A program made the translations under genes and the position numbers. The notes beneath the pieces are model-generated. The model saw only the letters and a program-made list of their open reading frames with translations, was not told where the DNA came from and made no database searches. Shown here in pieces: positions 39,442 to 47,630 of a stretch of DNA of 64,000 bases (positions are counted from its first letter, which is position 1; each line of letters begins with the position of its first letter). The stretch spans positions 62,001-126,000 of the forward strand of contig NZ_BJNG01000020.1 in the NCBI RefSeq assembly GCF_006539565.1, read 5' to 3'. The stretch is from Pseudonocardia hydrocarbonoxydans (GTDB lineage: Bacteria > Actinomycetota > Actinomycetes > Mycobacteriales > Pseudonocardiaceae).

Positions 39442-39559
39442 GTCGACATCGTGCCACCGGTCACCGATGAGTCCGGCCGGCCCGCGTCGTCCTACGGGCG
39501 GATGTGGCTCGACGACGGGGACCGCGTCCGGGAACACCTTCGTCGACCGAGGAGCCACC

Positions 39560-39928
39560 GTGACCCAGTACCTGCTCTCCCTCCCGCACGACTCCGAGGA
39601 GGAGCCCACCATGGCCACCATGGACCCGGCGGAGCTCGAGGCGGTCATGGCCGCCACCGGCGCGTTCATGGAGGAGCTCACCTCGTCGGGGGTGTTCGTC
39701 TTCGCCGGGGGCCTGCACCCGCCGTCGAGCGCGATCACGGTCGACGGGACCGACGGCGACCCCACCGCCCGGCCCGGCCCGTTCACCCGGGCCCCCGAGT
39801 ACCTCGGGGGCCTGTGGGTGATCGAGGTGCCCGACGAGGACGCCGCGGTCGGGTGGGCCACGAAGGCCGCGCGGGCGTTGCGCGCCCGGATCGAGGTGCG
39901 GGCGTTCCAGACGGTCCCGCAGGGCTGA
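39560..39928 (+). CDS. YciI-like (YCII) protein
   Basis: A 122-residue dimeric alpha-beta barrel (ferredoxin-like) protein. It has VTQYLLSLPHD, FMEELTSSGVFVFAGGLHPPSSA, then PGPFTRAPEYLGGLWVIEVPDEDAAVGWATKAA, the position of the DGPF loop in YCII proteins (here PGPF). Function unknown; related proteins partner ECF42 sigma factors, but none is adjacent here. GTG start with GAGGAG 7 nt upstream decides against the longer open frame from 39467. Confidence 0.82.
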   Translation: MTQYLLSLPHDSEEEPTMATMDPAELEAVMAATGAFMEELTSSGVFVFAGGLHPPSSAITVDGTDGDPTARPGPFTRAPEYLGGLWVIEVPDEDAAVGWATKAARALRARIEVRAFQTVPQG

Positions 39929-39956
39929 GGATCGCTCCGGGAAACGGCCCCGGACG

Positions 39957-40511
39957 TCACGCCGGGCGCCGCACCCGGAACCGCAGCATCGTCACCGGGC
40001 CGGCCGACCGGGTCTCGAACGGTTCGAGGTCGATCCGGCCGAGGCCCGGGGGCGAGAACCGCACGCCGTCGCCGAGGAGCACCGGCAGGACGTAGACCAG
40101 GACCTCGTCGACGAGCCCGGCACGCAGGCACTGGCCGGCCAGGTCCGCCCCGAGGATCTCCAGGTTCTTCTCCCGGGCGGCGGCACGCGCGACGGCGACG
40201 GCCTCGTCGAGACCGCAGGACAGGAACGTGACCCCCGGCTCGGGCTCGGCGGGCGGGTGGTGGGTCAGCACGAACACCGGGCCGCCGTCGTAGTCGGTCC
40301 CCTCGGCGTCCGCCCGCATCCGCCTGCCGACCTCGTGCGTGCCCCGCCCGGCCAGCATGGCCCCGGTGGCCTGCATGACCTCGGGGAACGCGTCGCCGTC
40401 CAGGTGCTCGAAGATCCAGCCCATCGCGTGGTCCGGGCCGGCGATGAAGCCGTCCAGCGACATCGCCCGGTTCACGACGACCTGGCCGGGTCCGGTGTCG
40501 GTTCCGCTCAT
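39957..40511 (-). CDS. Dihydrofolate reductase / RibD C-terminal family protein
   Basis: A 184-residue NADPH-dependent reductase-fold protein: VVVNRAMSLDGFIAGPDHAMGW, GAMLAGRGTHEVG, GGPVFVLTHHPP and DEVLVYVLPVLLGDGVRFSPPGLGRIDL are hallmarks of the RibD_C/YyaP-YwjB group, distinct from FolA. The substrate is unknown. Last in a same-strand row with the DinB-like, P450 and AraC genes. The start ATG lacks a strong ribosome-binding site. Confidence 0.88.
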   Translation of the reverse strand: MSGTDTGPGQVVVNRAMSLDGFIAGPDHAMGWIFEHLDGDAFPEVMQATGAMLAGRGTHEVGRRMRADAEGTDYDGGPVFVLTHHPPAEPEPGVTFLSCGLDEAVAVARAAAREKNLEILGADLAGQCLRAGLVDEVLVYVLPVLLGDGVRFSPPGLGRIDLEPFETRSAGPVTMLRFRVRRPA

Positions 40512-40557
40512 GCCGGTGTTGACCCGGTTCAGGCCGAGAAGTCATCGGTCGCCCGGG

Positions 40558-41247
40558 TCAGGACAGCCGCCCGGCGAGCACCGCGACGCCGGGTCCGTCG
40601 AGCGCGTCGAGGCCGGCGGCCCGGCCCGACGCGACCAGCAGCAGGTCGGTGTCCGGGCCGCGCAGCTCGGGGCCGGTGCCGAGGGTCCAACCGGTGTCGG
40701 CCGAGACCAGCCGCAGCCCGGCGAGCCGGCGCGGCCCGCCCATGAACCGGCTGGTGGCCACGTACGCCAGGCTCGCGGCGACCACCTCCGGCGGCGAGGC
40801 GTAGGGCAGGCCGAGCGGGCGCGCGATGTCCTGGGCGTGGATGACGAGGTCCATCAGGGGGTCCATCGGCACACTGCCCGGGAAGCGGCGGGCGGAGTCG
40901 GCGCTCGCCCGCAGCTGCGCCACCAGCTCGGCCGTCGAGTACGCCGCCGCCCGCTGCGCGGCCATCTGGACCTCCATGCGGTCGAAGTCCCCGCGGGCCC
41001 GCACCGCGGCCACGACGAGCCCCGGCACGGTGATCCGGGTGGTGGTGGTGAGGTGGGCGACGACGTCGCGGACGGTCCAGGCCGCGCACAGCGACGGCGT
41101 CCGCCACTGCGGGTCGGTCAGGCCGTCGACGAGGTCGGCGAGGCGGCGGCGCTCGTCCGCGACGGCGGCGTCGACGGCGGCCCGGGGCAGCGTCGGAGGG
41201 GTGCGAGGGGTCATGGGAGTAGGACCCCGGCCGGGCGCCGGAGTCAT
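40558..41247 (-). CDS. Maleylpyruvate isomerase N-terminal (DinB-like) family protein
   Basis: A 229-residue four-helix-bundle protein of the mycothiol-dependent MDMPI_N type: DERRRLADLVDGLTDPQWRTPSLCAAWTVRDVVAHLTTTT, DLVIHAQDIARPLGLP (metal His candidates) and a C-terminal SCP2-like domain VSADTGWTLGTGPELRGPDTDLLLVASGRA. Such proteins use mycothiol in isomerase or transferase reactions. The start is uncertain: GTG 41256 overlaps the P450 stop, ATG 41247 has GGTGAG upstream (chosen), and ATG 41214 lacks a site. Confidence 0.82.
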   Translation of the reverse strand: MTPAPGRGPTPMTPRTPPTLPRAAVDAAVADERRRLADLVDGLTDPQWRTPSLCAAWTVRDVVAHLTTTTRITVPGLVVAAVRARGDFDRMEVQMAAQRAAAYSTAELVAQLRASADSARRFPGSVPMDPLMDLVIHAQDIARPLGLPYASPPEVVAASLAYVATSRFMGGPRRLAGLRLVSADTGWTLGTGPELRGPDTDLLLVASGRAAGLDALDGPGVAVLAGRLS

Positions 41248-41252
41248 CGCGC

Positions 41253-42503
41253 TCACCAGACGACGTCGAGCGACTCCAGGCCGCGGAAGAAGTAGCTGGC
41301 GATGTAGACCGGCTCGTACCCGGGGGCCAGCGACATCCCGGGCAGCCGCCGCATCAGGTGCTCCAGCGCCACCCGGATCTCCGCGCGGGCCATCGGCGCG
41401 CCCGGGCACACGTGCAGCCCGCGTCCGAACGCCAGGTGCTCGCGGACGTTGGGGCGGTCCAGGTCGACGGCGTCGGGATCGGGGAACACCGTCTCGTCGC
41501 GGTTGCCGGAACCGAACAGCAGCAGCAGGGGGGTGCCCGCCGGGAGGTCGGTGCCGCCGAGGGTCGTGTCGCGGGTCGTGATCCGGAACAGGCCGCGGTG
41601 CGGGGCGTCGCGGCGCAGCACCTCCTCGGTGGCGCGCGGGATCGTCTTCACCGGGTCGGCCAGCACCCGCTCGCGGATCGAGGGATCGGCCAGCACCGCG
41701 TACATCGTCGAGGTGATCGCGTCGCGTGTGGTGTCGAAGCCGGCGACACGGGCGGCGCCCCGCACGATGCACTGCGTGTACTCGTCGGGCAGGCCGGGGT
41801 AGCCGTTCGCGCCGTGGATCAGGTCGGAGAGCAGGTCCTCGCGGGGGCGCGCGCGGCGCTCGTCGATCAGCGCCTGCAGGTAGCGGGTGTACTCGCCCAT
41901 CCGCTCGGCCGAGGCGAGGTGCGCCTCCACGGGGGCCAGCGGGTTCCACAGCGTGGTCTGGTCGTCGGTCCACACCTGGATCTGCGCGGTGTCCTCGGCG
42001 GGGAAACCGATGATCGCGCTGATCACCGTCTGCACGAACGGGACCGCGTAGTCGCCGACGAGGTCCGCCCGGCCGTCGGGGAAGGCGTCGATCAGGGCGT
42101 CGGCGGTCTCGTGCATCGTCGGCAGCATCGCCCGCACGCGCGGCCCGGTGAACCCGGCGTCGAACACGCGGCGGATCGGGGTGTGCGCGGGCTCGTCCTC
42201 GTTGACCACGGCGTTGGTCTCCGGCACGTTCCCGCGCCGCAGCACCTCGACGACCTCGGGCGCGTTCGCGTAGATCTTCGGAACGGCCGGGGCGGAGGAG
42301 TAGGTGGCCGGGTCGTCGATGACGGTGCGCAGGTCGGCGTACCGGGTCACCATGTACGCGCCCAGCGTCGGGCTCATACGGGGCGGGTGGGCGCGCGCGG
42401 CGCGGTAGAACAGGTGCGGGTCCTCCCGGTGCGGCGACACCAGCGGGTTGAAGTCGAGCTCGGCGGCGGTCACCCGGCCGACGCTAGGTGTGGCGTGGGT
42501 CAC
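41253..42503 (-). CDS. Cytochrome P450
   Basis: A 416-residue soluble P450. The heme-Cys motif is LAFGRGLHVCPGAPMAR (Cys near 358), the I-helix oxygen motif VAGFDTTRD and the K-helix EEVLRRD (EXXR). It resembles actinobacterial hydroxylases of camphor/fatty-acid or xenobiotic type; substrate not predictable. No ferredoxin partner is adjacent. It follows the AraC regulator by 33 bp and overlaps the possible GTG start of the DinB-like gene. Confidence 0.94.
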   Translation of the reverse strand: MTHATPSVGRVTAAELDFNPLVSPHREDPHLFYRAARAHPPRMSPTLGAYMVTRYADLRTVIDDPATYSSAPAVPKIYANAPEVVEVLRRGNVPETNAVVNEDEPAHTPIRRVFDAGFTGPRVRAMLPTMHETADALIDAFPDGRADLVGDYAVPFVQTVISAIIGFPAEDTAQIQVWTDDQTTLWNPLAPVEAHLASAERMGEYTRYLQALIDERRARPREDLLSDLIHGANGYPGLPDEYTQCIVRGAARVAGFDTTRDAITSTMYAVLADPSIRERVLADPVKTIPRATEEVLRRDAPHRGLFRITTRDTTLGGTDLPAGTPLLLLFGSGNRDETVFPDPDAVDLDRPNVREHLAFGRGLHVCPGAPMARAEIRVALEHLMRRLPGMSLAPGYEPVYIASYFFRGLESLDVVW

Positions 42504-42536
42504 GGTCGATCCGCGCGGCGCACCCGGCCGCTCCGA

Positions 42537-43502
42537 TCAGCGCACCGCCCGCAGCGTGTGCGAGGGCGGGCGGCCGTAGCGGGCACGGTAGGCCGCGCCG
42601 AACCGCCCGAGGTGCGTGAAGCCCCACCGGTGGGCGACCTCGGCCACCGAGCAGCGCGCCGGGTCGGCGGCCACCAGGTCGAGGTGGGCCCGCTCCAGCC
42701 GGATCCGGCGCAGGTGCGCGGTCGGGGCGACGCCGAGGTGCCGCGCGAAGCCGGCCTGCAGCCCGCGGGTGGTCAGGCCGACCCGCCGGGCCAGGTCGGC
42801 GACGGTCCACGGGTGCTCGGGCGTCGCCTCCAGCAGCTCCACGGCGTGGCGGACGGTCGCGGGCCGCGGTGCGGCCGGCCGTCGGGCGAGCAGGTCGCGC
42901 CACGGGTGGTCGGCGGCGTAGAGGAAGCCCGCGACGACGCCGTGCGCCAGCGGCCGGGCGACGACCGGGCGCCCCAGGGGCCCGTCCGGTTCCTCCACGA
43001 GATCCACCAGGGACCGGGCCAGGCCCCACCACTGCCGTCCGGGGCCGCTGAGCAGGTCGAGCCGCGACGCCAGGGCGACGGTCGAGCGGACCGGCCGGTC
43101 GATCAGCTCCTCCAGCGTCTCCTCCAGCACGCTGCGCCCGATCTTCAGGCCGAACAGCCGCCCGCCGCCCGCCCAGCCGTGCAGCCGGGTGCGCCCGTCG
43201 GGCCGGTACACCGCGGCCGTGCCCGGGTCGGCGCAGACGTCGGCGTGCCCGGTCCAGGTGCGCAGCTCGCCGTCGAGCGGGACGTTGACCTCGTAGCCGG
43301 TCTCCAGCTCGCCGGTCTCGACGCGGACCTCGCCGCTGTAGGCGAGCAGCCCGGCCGAGACCGGGCCGAGCGTGACGGCCGAGAGCGACATCGCGAACTC
43401 GCCCGGGTCGTGCGCGACGGTCAGGCGGTGGGGGAAGTAGACGCGGCCGCACTCGGCCCGGGCCCGCGCCTGGTCCGTAGTGGTGATCGACGTGCTCGGC
43501 AC
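42537..43502 (-). CDS. AraC family transcriptional regulator
   Basis: A 321-residue regulator. The N-terminal part resembles the AraC-binding-like domain of the AraC/TetR-type catabolic activators (SAGLLAYSGEVRVETGELETGYEVNVPLDGELRTW). The C-terminal double helix-turn-helix is WTVADLARRVGLTTRGLQAGFARHLGVAPTAHLRRIRLERAHLDL and SVAEVAHRWGFTHLGRFGAAYRARYGRPPSHTLR. The GTG follows GGAGG at 5 nt. It is first in a row with the P450, DinB-like and RibD_C genes and probably controls them. Confidence 0.92.
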   Translation of the reverse strand: MPSTSITTTDQARARAECGRVYFPHRLTVAHDPGEFAMSLSAVTLGPVSAGLLAYSGEVRVETGELETGYEVNVPLDGELRTWTGHADVCADPGTAAVYRPDGRTRLHGWAGGGRLFGLKIGRSVLEETLEELIDRPVRSTVALASRLDLLSGPGRQWWGLARSLVDLVEEPDGPLGRPVVARPLAHGVVAGFLYAADHPWRDLLARRPAAPRPATVRHAVELLEATPEHPWTVADLARRVGLTTRGLQAGFARHLGVAPTAHLRRIRLERAHLDLVAADPARCSVAEVAHRWGFTHLGRFGAAYRARYGRPPSHTLRAVR

Positions 43503-43551
43503 CGTCGCCTCCGCAGGGTCGCCGACCAGCCTGCCGCCCGGCGGCCGGAGG

Positions 43552-44688
43552 TCAACGGCGGCGTTCCGCGGAGGCGAACGGGTCGGGAGTGCCGTCCTCG
43601 ACGATCCGCCAGAAGTCCCACCACACCGCGGGCGGCCCCTGGGTCCACTCGACCTGGGTGAGCAGGATGCCCGTGACGCCCGTCCCGGGATGGTGGTGCC
43701 AGGAGGTGCCGAGGCCGCCGTCCCAGCCGTAGCGGCCGTCGGCGCGCACCGCCACCCCGAACCCCCAGCCGAACCCGTCGTCGAGGAACACGCCGTCGCC
43801 CTGGCCGGGTTCGAGCTGGTCGCGCGTCATCTCCGCGACGGCCGCGCGGGGGAGCAGGTCGCCAGTGCGCAGCGCCTCGTCGAAGGCCAGGTAGTCGTCC
43901 ACGGTCGACACCAGCCCGCCCGCGCCCTGCGGGAACTCCGGCGGCCGGCTCCACGCGCCCGTCGCGGGCTCGTCGGAGACCTCCCCGCCGGGCCGGTACA
44001 GCGTGGCCAGCCGGTGGATCGAGCTCGCCGGGACGTGGAACCCGGTGTCGCGCATGCCCAGCGGGCCCAGGACGCGGTCGTGCAGCAGCTCGGGCAGCGA
44101 GGCGCCGGCCGCGCGGGCCAGCAGCACGCCCAGCACGTCGGACCCGGTGCCGTACATCCACCGCTCGCCCGGCTGGTGCAGCAGCGGGAGGGTCGCGAAG
44201 CGGCGCAGCCACTCGTCCGGCGCGGGCGGGGCCTGCGTCCCGGGGGCGCCCTGGCCGAGGTGCAGGTCGTCGGCGGCGCGCTGGACCGGGTACGTGCCGG
44301 GCGGGGCCGGGACGATGCCGAAGCCGAGCCGGAAGGTCAGCAGGTCGCGGACGGTGATCGGCCGGTGGGCGGGGACGGTGTCGTCGAGCCCGGCGTCGAG
44401 GCGGCGCAGGACGCGGCGGTCGGCGAGCTCGGGCAGCAGCCGGTCGACGGGCTCGTCGAGGCCGATCAGGCCGTCGTCGACGAGCAGCAGCGCCGCCGCG
44501 GCGACGATCGGCTTGGTCATCGAGCTGATGCGGAAGATCGAGTCGCGCTCGACCGGCGGGCCGCCGACGCGCAGCCGGCCGGAGATCTCAACCCGGACGT
44601 CGCCGTCCCGGGCGACGAGGGCGACGAGGCCGGGGATCTCACCGGAGTCGACGTGCCGGGCGAGGGTGGAGAGGTCGGTGGGGGTCAC
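43552..44688 (-). CDS. Beta-lactamase-type serine hydrolase (class C/esterase family)
   Basis: A 378-residue penicillin-binding-fold hydrolase without a signal peptide. The nucleophile motif is SSMTK (S56-XX-K59). The Tyr motif is WMYGTGSDVLG (Tyr-Gly-Thr instead of YXN). The third motif is near GTSWHHHPGTGVTG, with HHPG in place of KTG. These changes fit esterases or D-amino-acid-type hydrolases rather than true beta-lactamases. GTG start, weak ribosome-binding site. It precedes the AraC gene by 49 bp on the same strand. Confidence 0.88.
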   Translation of the reverse strand: MTPTDLSTLARHVDSGEIPGLVALVARDGDVRVEISGRLRVGGPPVERDSIFRISSMTKPIVAAAALLLVDDGLIGLDEPVDRLLPELADRRVLRRLDAGLDDTVPAHRPITVRDLLTFRLGFGIVPAPPGTYPVQRAADDLHLGQGAPGTQAPPAPDEWLRRFATLPLLHQPGERWMYGTGSDVLGVLLARAAGASLPELLHDRVLGPLGMRDTGFHVPASSIHRLATLYRPGGEVSDEPATGAWSRPPEFPQGAGGLVSTVDDYLAFDEALRTGDLLPRAAVAEMTRDQLEPGQGDGVFLDDGFGWGFGVAVRADGRYGWDGGLGTSWHHHPGTGVTGILLTQVEWTQGPPAVWWDFWRIVEDGTPDPFASAERRR

Positions 44689-44752
44689 CCCGGTGGTGAC
44701 GGGTGGGGGCGGCGGAACTCATCGGCCCGGACGGTGCCGGGGCGCGACGAGG

Positions 44753-45718
44753 TCAGTCCGCGCCACATCCCTGCCCGTCGCCGTCGCGGTCCAGAGCGGA
44801 TCGGTATCCGGGCTCGCCGACGCGGATGGGCGCGGCGCCCGCGGCCCGGACGGCGTCGCAGTTCGCGTAGTAGACCTCGGCCGGCTCCGGCTCCGGCCCC
44901 GGTTCCGGCTCGGGCGCCCGCGCGGTCGTGCGGGTGGGTTCGGGCGCGGGAGCCGGACGGCGGGTCTCGGCAGGCGCGACACGGGCCGGGTCTCCGGCGC
45001 TGTCACGATCGGGATCGGGAGCCGCCGTCGCCCGGCTCGTCGCGGCGGCCGCGCGCGGCGCGGTCGTGCCCGCCGCGGTGGTCGGCGGGAGCGCGACGAC
45101 CGGGACGGCCGCCGGACGGGTGCCCACCTCCGTCGAGTCGTCGGGGCCGCCACCGACCCCGATACCGACCGCGACCAGCAGCACCACGCCCCCCACGATC
45201 CACAGCGGCTTGCGGCTGCGTCGCGCACCGGCCGGCGCGGGTCCGCGGCCACCCGGTCCCCTCGGGGCCGGTGCGGGGCCGGATCCGCCCGGCCCGGGCC
45301 GACCGCCCGGCCGCGCCGGGACCGGCAGGGGCAGCGGAGCGGGCGGCAGCACGGCCGTCCCGTCCCGGGCCACCTCCGGCAGGTACACCTGCACCTCGAC
45401 CAGCCCCCGCCGCCCGTGCACCACCATCGCGACGCAGCCGGGCCGCCCACCCCGGCGCTGGACGTCGAACACGTGCGGCGCGTACCGCTCCGACATCAGC
45501 ACGGTGAGGATCCCGACCCGTCGCCCGTCGACCCGGACCTCGATCACCCGCCGCCCGCGGGGGCCGGTGACGAACCCCAGCTCGGCGGCCACGCGCCGGG
45601 GCCGCCCGTCCGCCCGTGGGGCCCAGCGCGCCAGGTCGGCCTGGTGGTGCTCCTCCCCGGTGACGACGACCTTGTGCTCCGGCTCGAGCATCGACAGGCC
45701 CTGCGCCGAGTTCTCCAT
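44753..45718 (-). CDS. Excalibur calcium-binding domain membrane protein
   Basis: A 321-residue protein in three parts. The N-terminal domain (about 10-115; VVVTGEEHHQADLARW, RRVIEVRVDGRRVGILTVLMSERYAPHVFDV) resembles a HIRAN-like fold. One membrane helix (LWIVGGVVLLVAVGIGVG) follows a Pro-rich linker. An Ala/Thr/Pro-rich extracellular stalk ends in an Excalibur motif, YYANCDAVRAAGAAPIR...GEPGYRSALDRDGDGQGCG, with the Cys pair and DXDXDG calcium loop. Role unknown, perhaps an envelope sensor. The ATG has a G-rich ribosome-binding site. The HIRAN comparison is tentative. Confidence 0.85.
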   Translation of the reverse strand: MENSAQGLSMLEPEHKVVVTGEEHHQADLARWAPRADGRPRRVAAELGFVTGPRGRRVIEVRVDGRRVGILTVLMSERYAPHVFDVQRRGGRPGCVAMVVHGRRGLVEVQVYLPEVARDGTAVLPPAPLPLPVPARPGGRPGPGGSGPAPAPRGPGGRGPAPAGARRSRKPLWIVGGVVLLVAVGIGVGGGPDDSTEVGTRPAAVPVVALPPTTAAGTTAPRAAAATSRATAAPDPDRDSAGDPARVAPAETRRPAPAPEPTRTTARAPEPEPGPEPEPAEVYYANCDAVRAAGAAPIRVGEPGYRSALDRDGDGQGCGAD

Positions 45719-45771
45719 GTTCCCCCCACACGTGCGACGACCACACGTACTTCGGGCGAACGCGGAAGGCG

Positions 45772-46911
45772 TTACCGGGCGAGCTTGCGGCTGATCACCA
45801 GACGCTGGATCTGATTGGTGCCCTCGAAGATCTGCATGATCTTGGCCTCGCGCATGTACCGCTCGACGGGGAAGTCGCGGGTGTAGCCGTAGCCGCCCAG
45901 CACCTGCACCGCGTCGGTGGTGACCTTCATGGCGGCGTCCGTGGCCACCAGCTTCGCGACGCTCGCCTGGCGCGAGTAGTCGCGCCCGGCGTCGCGGCGG
46001 CGGGCGGCGTCGAGGTAGGTGGCGCGGGCGGAGTCGACGGCGGCCGCCATGTCGGCGAGCAGGAAGCCCAGCCCCTGGTGGTCGATGATCTTCTTCCCGA
46101 ACGCGCTGCGCTCGTGGGCGTAGTCGACGGCCGCATCCAGCGCCGACTGGGCGAGCCCGGTGGCCACCGCGGCGATCCCGAGACGTCCGGAGTCGAGCGC
46201 GGAGAACGCGATCGGCAGGCCGTCGCCCTCCTTGCCGATGAGTCGGTCGCCCTCGATGACGGCGCCGTCCCAGTTCGCGGTGACGGTGGGGATCGCGTGC
46301 AGCCCCATCTTCTCCTCCGGCTTCCCGAAGGAGAGTCCGTCGGCCTGCCCCGGCGCGAGGAAGCAGGAGATCCCGCGGCTGCCGGAGCCGGTGCGGGCGA
46401 ACAGGGCGTAGAAGTCGACGATCCCGCCGTGGGTGATCCACGCCTTCGTCCCGGTGATCCGGTAGCCGGCGTCGACCTTCTCCGCCTTGCAGACCAGCGC
46501 CGCCGCGTCGGAGCCGGCCTGCGGCTCGGACAGCGAGTACCCGCCGACCAGCTCCCCGGCGAGCATCCGCGGGAGCCACGTCTCCTGCTGCGCGGGGGTG
46601 CCGAACGCGGCGAGCGGGTGGCAGGACAGGCCGTGCACCGACAGCGCGACCGCCACGGCGGCCCAGCGCGCGGCGAACTCCTCCAGCACCTGCAGGTACA
46701 CCTCGTAGGGCTGCCCGCCGCCGCCGTGCTCCTCGGGGTAGGGCAGGCCCATCAGCCCGGCCTCGGCGAGGGTGTCGAACAGGCCCTCGGGGTAGGTCTC
46801 GGCCTTCTCGTGCTCCTCGACCCGTGGGGCCAGCTCCTTGTCGGCGATGTCGCGGACGAGGGCGAGCAGGTCCTGCGCCTCCTGGGTGGGCAGCAGGCGG
46901 TCGACGGCCAT
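45772..46911 (-). CDS. Acyl-CoA dehydrogenase
   Basis: A 379-residue FAD enzyme for alpha,beta-dehydrogenation of acyl-CoA. Signatures are GGYSLSEPQAGSDAAAL, ITGTKAWITHGG, the Arg-rich AHERSAFGKKIIDHQGLGFLLADM and VQVLGGYGYTRDFPVERYMREAKIMQIFEGTNQIQ with the catalytic Glu in FEGTN. The ATG has GGGAG 7 nt upstream. Divergent from a TetR gene across a 56-bp gap holding an inverted repeat, so it is probably repressed by that regulator. Confidence 0.95.
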   Translation of the reverse strand: MAVDRLLPTQEAQDLLALVRDIADKELAPRVEEHEKAETYPEGLFDTLAEAGLMGLPYPEEHGGGGQPYEVYLQVLEEFAARWAAVAVALSVHGLSCHPLAAFGTPAQQETWLPRMLAGELVGGYSLSEPQAGSDAAALVCKAEKVDAGYRITGTKAWITHGGIVDFYALFARTGSGSRGISCFLAPGQADGLSFGKPEEKMGLHAIPTVTANWDGAVIEGDRLIGKEGDGLPIAFSALDSGRLGIAAVATGLAQSALDAAVDYAHERSAFGKKIIDHQGLGFLLADMAAAVDSARATYLDAARRRDAGRDYSRQASVAKLVATDAAMKVTTDAVQVLGGYGYTRDFPVERYMREAKIMQIFEGTNQIQRLVISRKLAR

Positions 46912-46924
46912 GGCGGGACTCCCT

Positions 46925-46952
46925 CGGTACTGTGAGCGGTACGTGAGTACCG
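46925..46952. promoter_or_regulatory. Candidate TetR operator between acyl-CoA dehydrogenase and tetR
   Basis: Inverted arms CGGTACT (46925-46931) and AGTACCG (46946-46952) are separated by 14 bp. They lie between the expected -35 and the TAGGGT -10 (46955-46960) of tetR, and cover the acyl-CoA dehydrogenase promoter region. This is the usual place for an autoregulating TetR-family repressor. Confidence 0.6.
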
Positions 46953-46967
46953 GTTAGGGTAGTCGAC

Positions 46968-47525
46968 ATGGGAGCGGCGCGGCGCACCGAACTGTTCGAC
47001 GACCTCGTCACCCTGCTGCTCGACGAGGGCTTCGCCCACCTCACCCTCGACGACCTCGCCGCCCGGCTGCGCTGCTCCAAGCGCACCCTCTACGCGCTGG
47101 CCGGCAGCAAGGAGCAGCTCGTCCGGTCCGCGGTGGTGCACTTCTTCCGCGGTGCCACCGAGCGGGTGGAGGCGTCGGTGACCGGCGAGCCGGCCGAACA
47201 GGTGGGCGCCTACCTGCGAGCGGTCGCCCGGGAGCTGTCGACGGCGTCGGCCGCCTTCTTCGACGACGTCGCCGCCTTCCCGCCCGCCGCCGAGGTCTAC
47301 GAGCGCAACACGCGCGCCGCCGCCCGGCGGGTGCAGCAGCTCGTCGACGCCGGGGTGGCCGGGGGCGCGTTCCGGCCGGTGCACGCGGGCTTCGTCGGCG
47401 ACGTCGTGAGCGCCGCGATGGTCCGCATCCAGCGGCGGGAGGTGGCGGAGGGCACGGCCCTGGAGGACGCGGCGGCCTACGAGGCACTGGCCGACCTCCT
47501 CCTGCACGGCCTCACCCGCCGCTGA
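46968..47525 (+). CDS. TetR family transcriptional regulator
   Basis: A 185-residue repressor. The N-terminal helix-turn-helix is FDDLVTLLLDEGFAHLTLDDLAARLRCSKRTLYALAGSKEQLV. The C-terminal ligand domain carries DDVAAFPPAAEVYERNTRAAARRVQQLVDAGVAGGAF, typical of regulators of fatty-acid genes. It is divergent from the acyl-CoA dehydrogenase gene, its probable target. The ATG is 7 nt after TAGGGT, so the mRNA is probably leaderless. Confidence 0.92.
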   Translation: MGAARRTELFDDLVTLLLDEGFAHLTLDDLAARLRCSKRTLYALAGSKEQLVRSAVVHFFRGATERVEASVTGEPAEQVGAYLRAVARELSTASAAFFDDVAAFPPAAEVYERNTRAAARRVQQLVDAGVAGGAFRPVHAGFVGDVVSAAMVRIQRREVAEGTALEDAAAYEALADLLLHGLTRR

Positions 47526-47532
47526 CACCCCC

Positions 47533-47604
47533 GCTCGCACACACCCTCGCGGGCCCGCACACAGGGCCGGACCCGTGTGCCGGCCACCGGACCTGTGTGC
47601 GAGC
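47533..47604. repeat. Intergenic inverted/tandem repeat between convergent genes
   Basis: Outer 11-bp perfect arms GCTCGCACACA (47533-47543) and TGTGTGCGAGC (47594-47604) enclose further CGCACACA and CGTGTG copies at about 20-bp steps. The array fills the gap between tetR and the alpha/beta hydrolase, so it could act as a bidirectional terminator. Confidence 0.65.
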
Positions 47605-47630
47605 CCCCGGGGAATGCGGCACCGGGGCAC

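Noticed and set aside
43552..44688. Antibiotic-resistance beta-lactamase
   Set aside because: No signal peptide, and the YXN and KTG motifs are altered, which fits an esterase-type serine hydrolase better.
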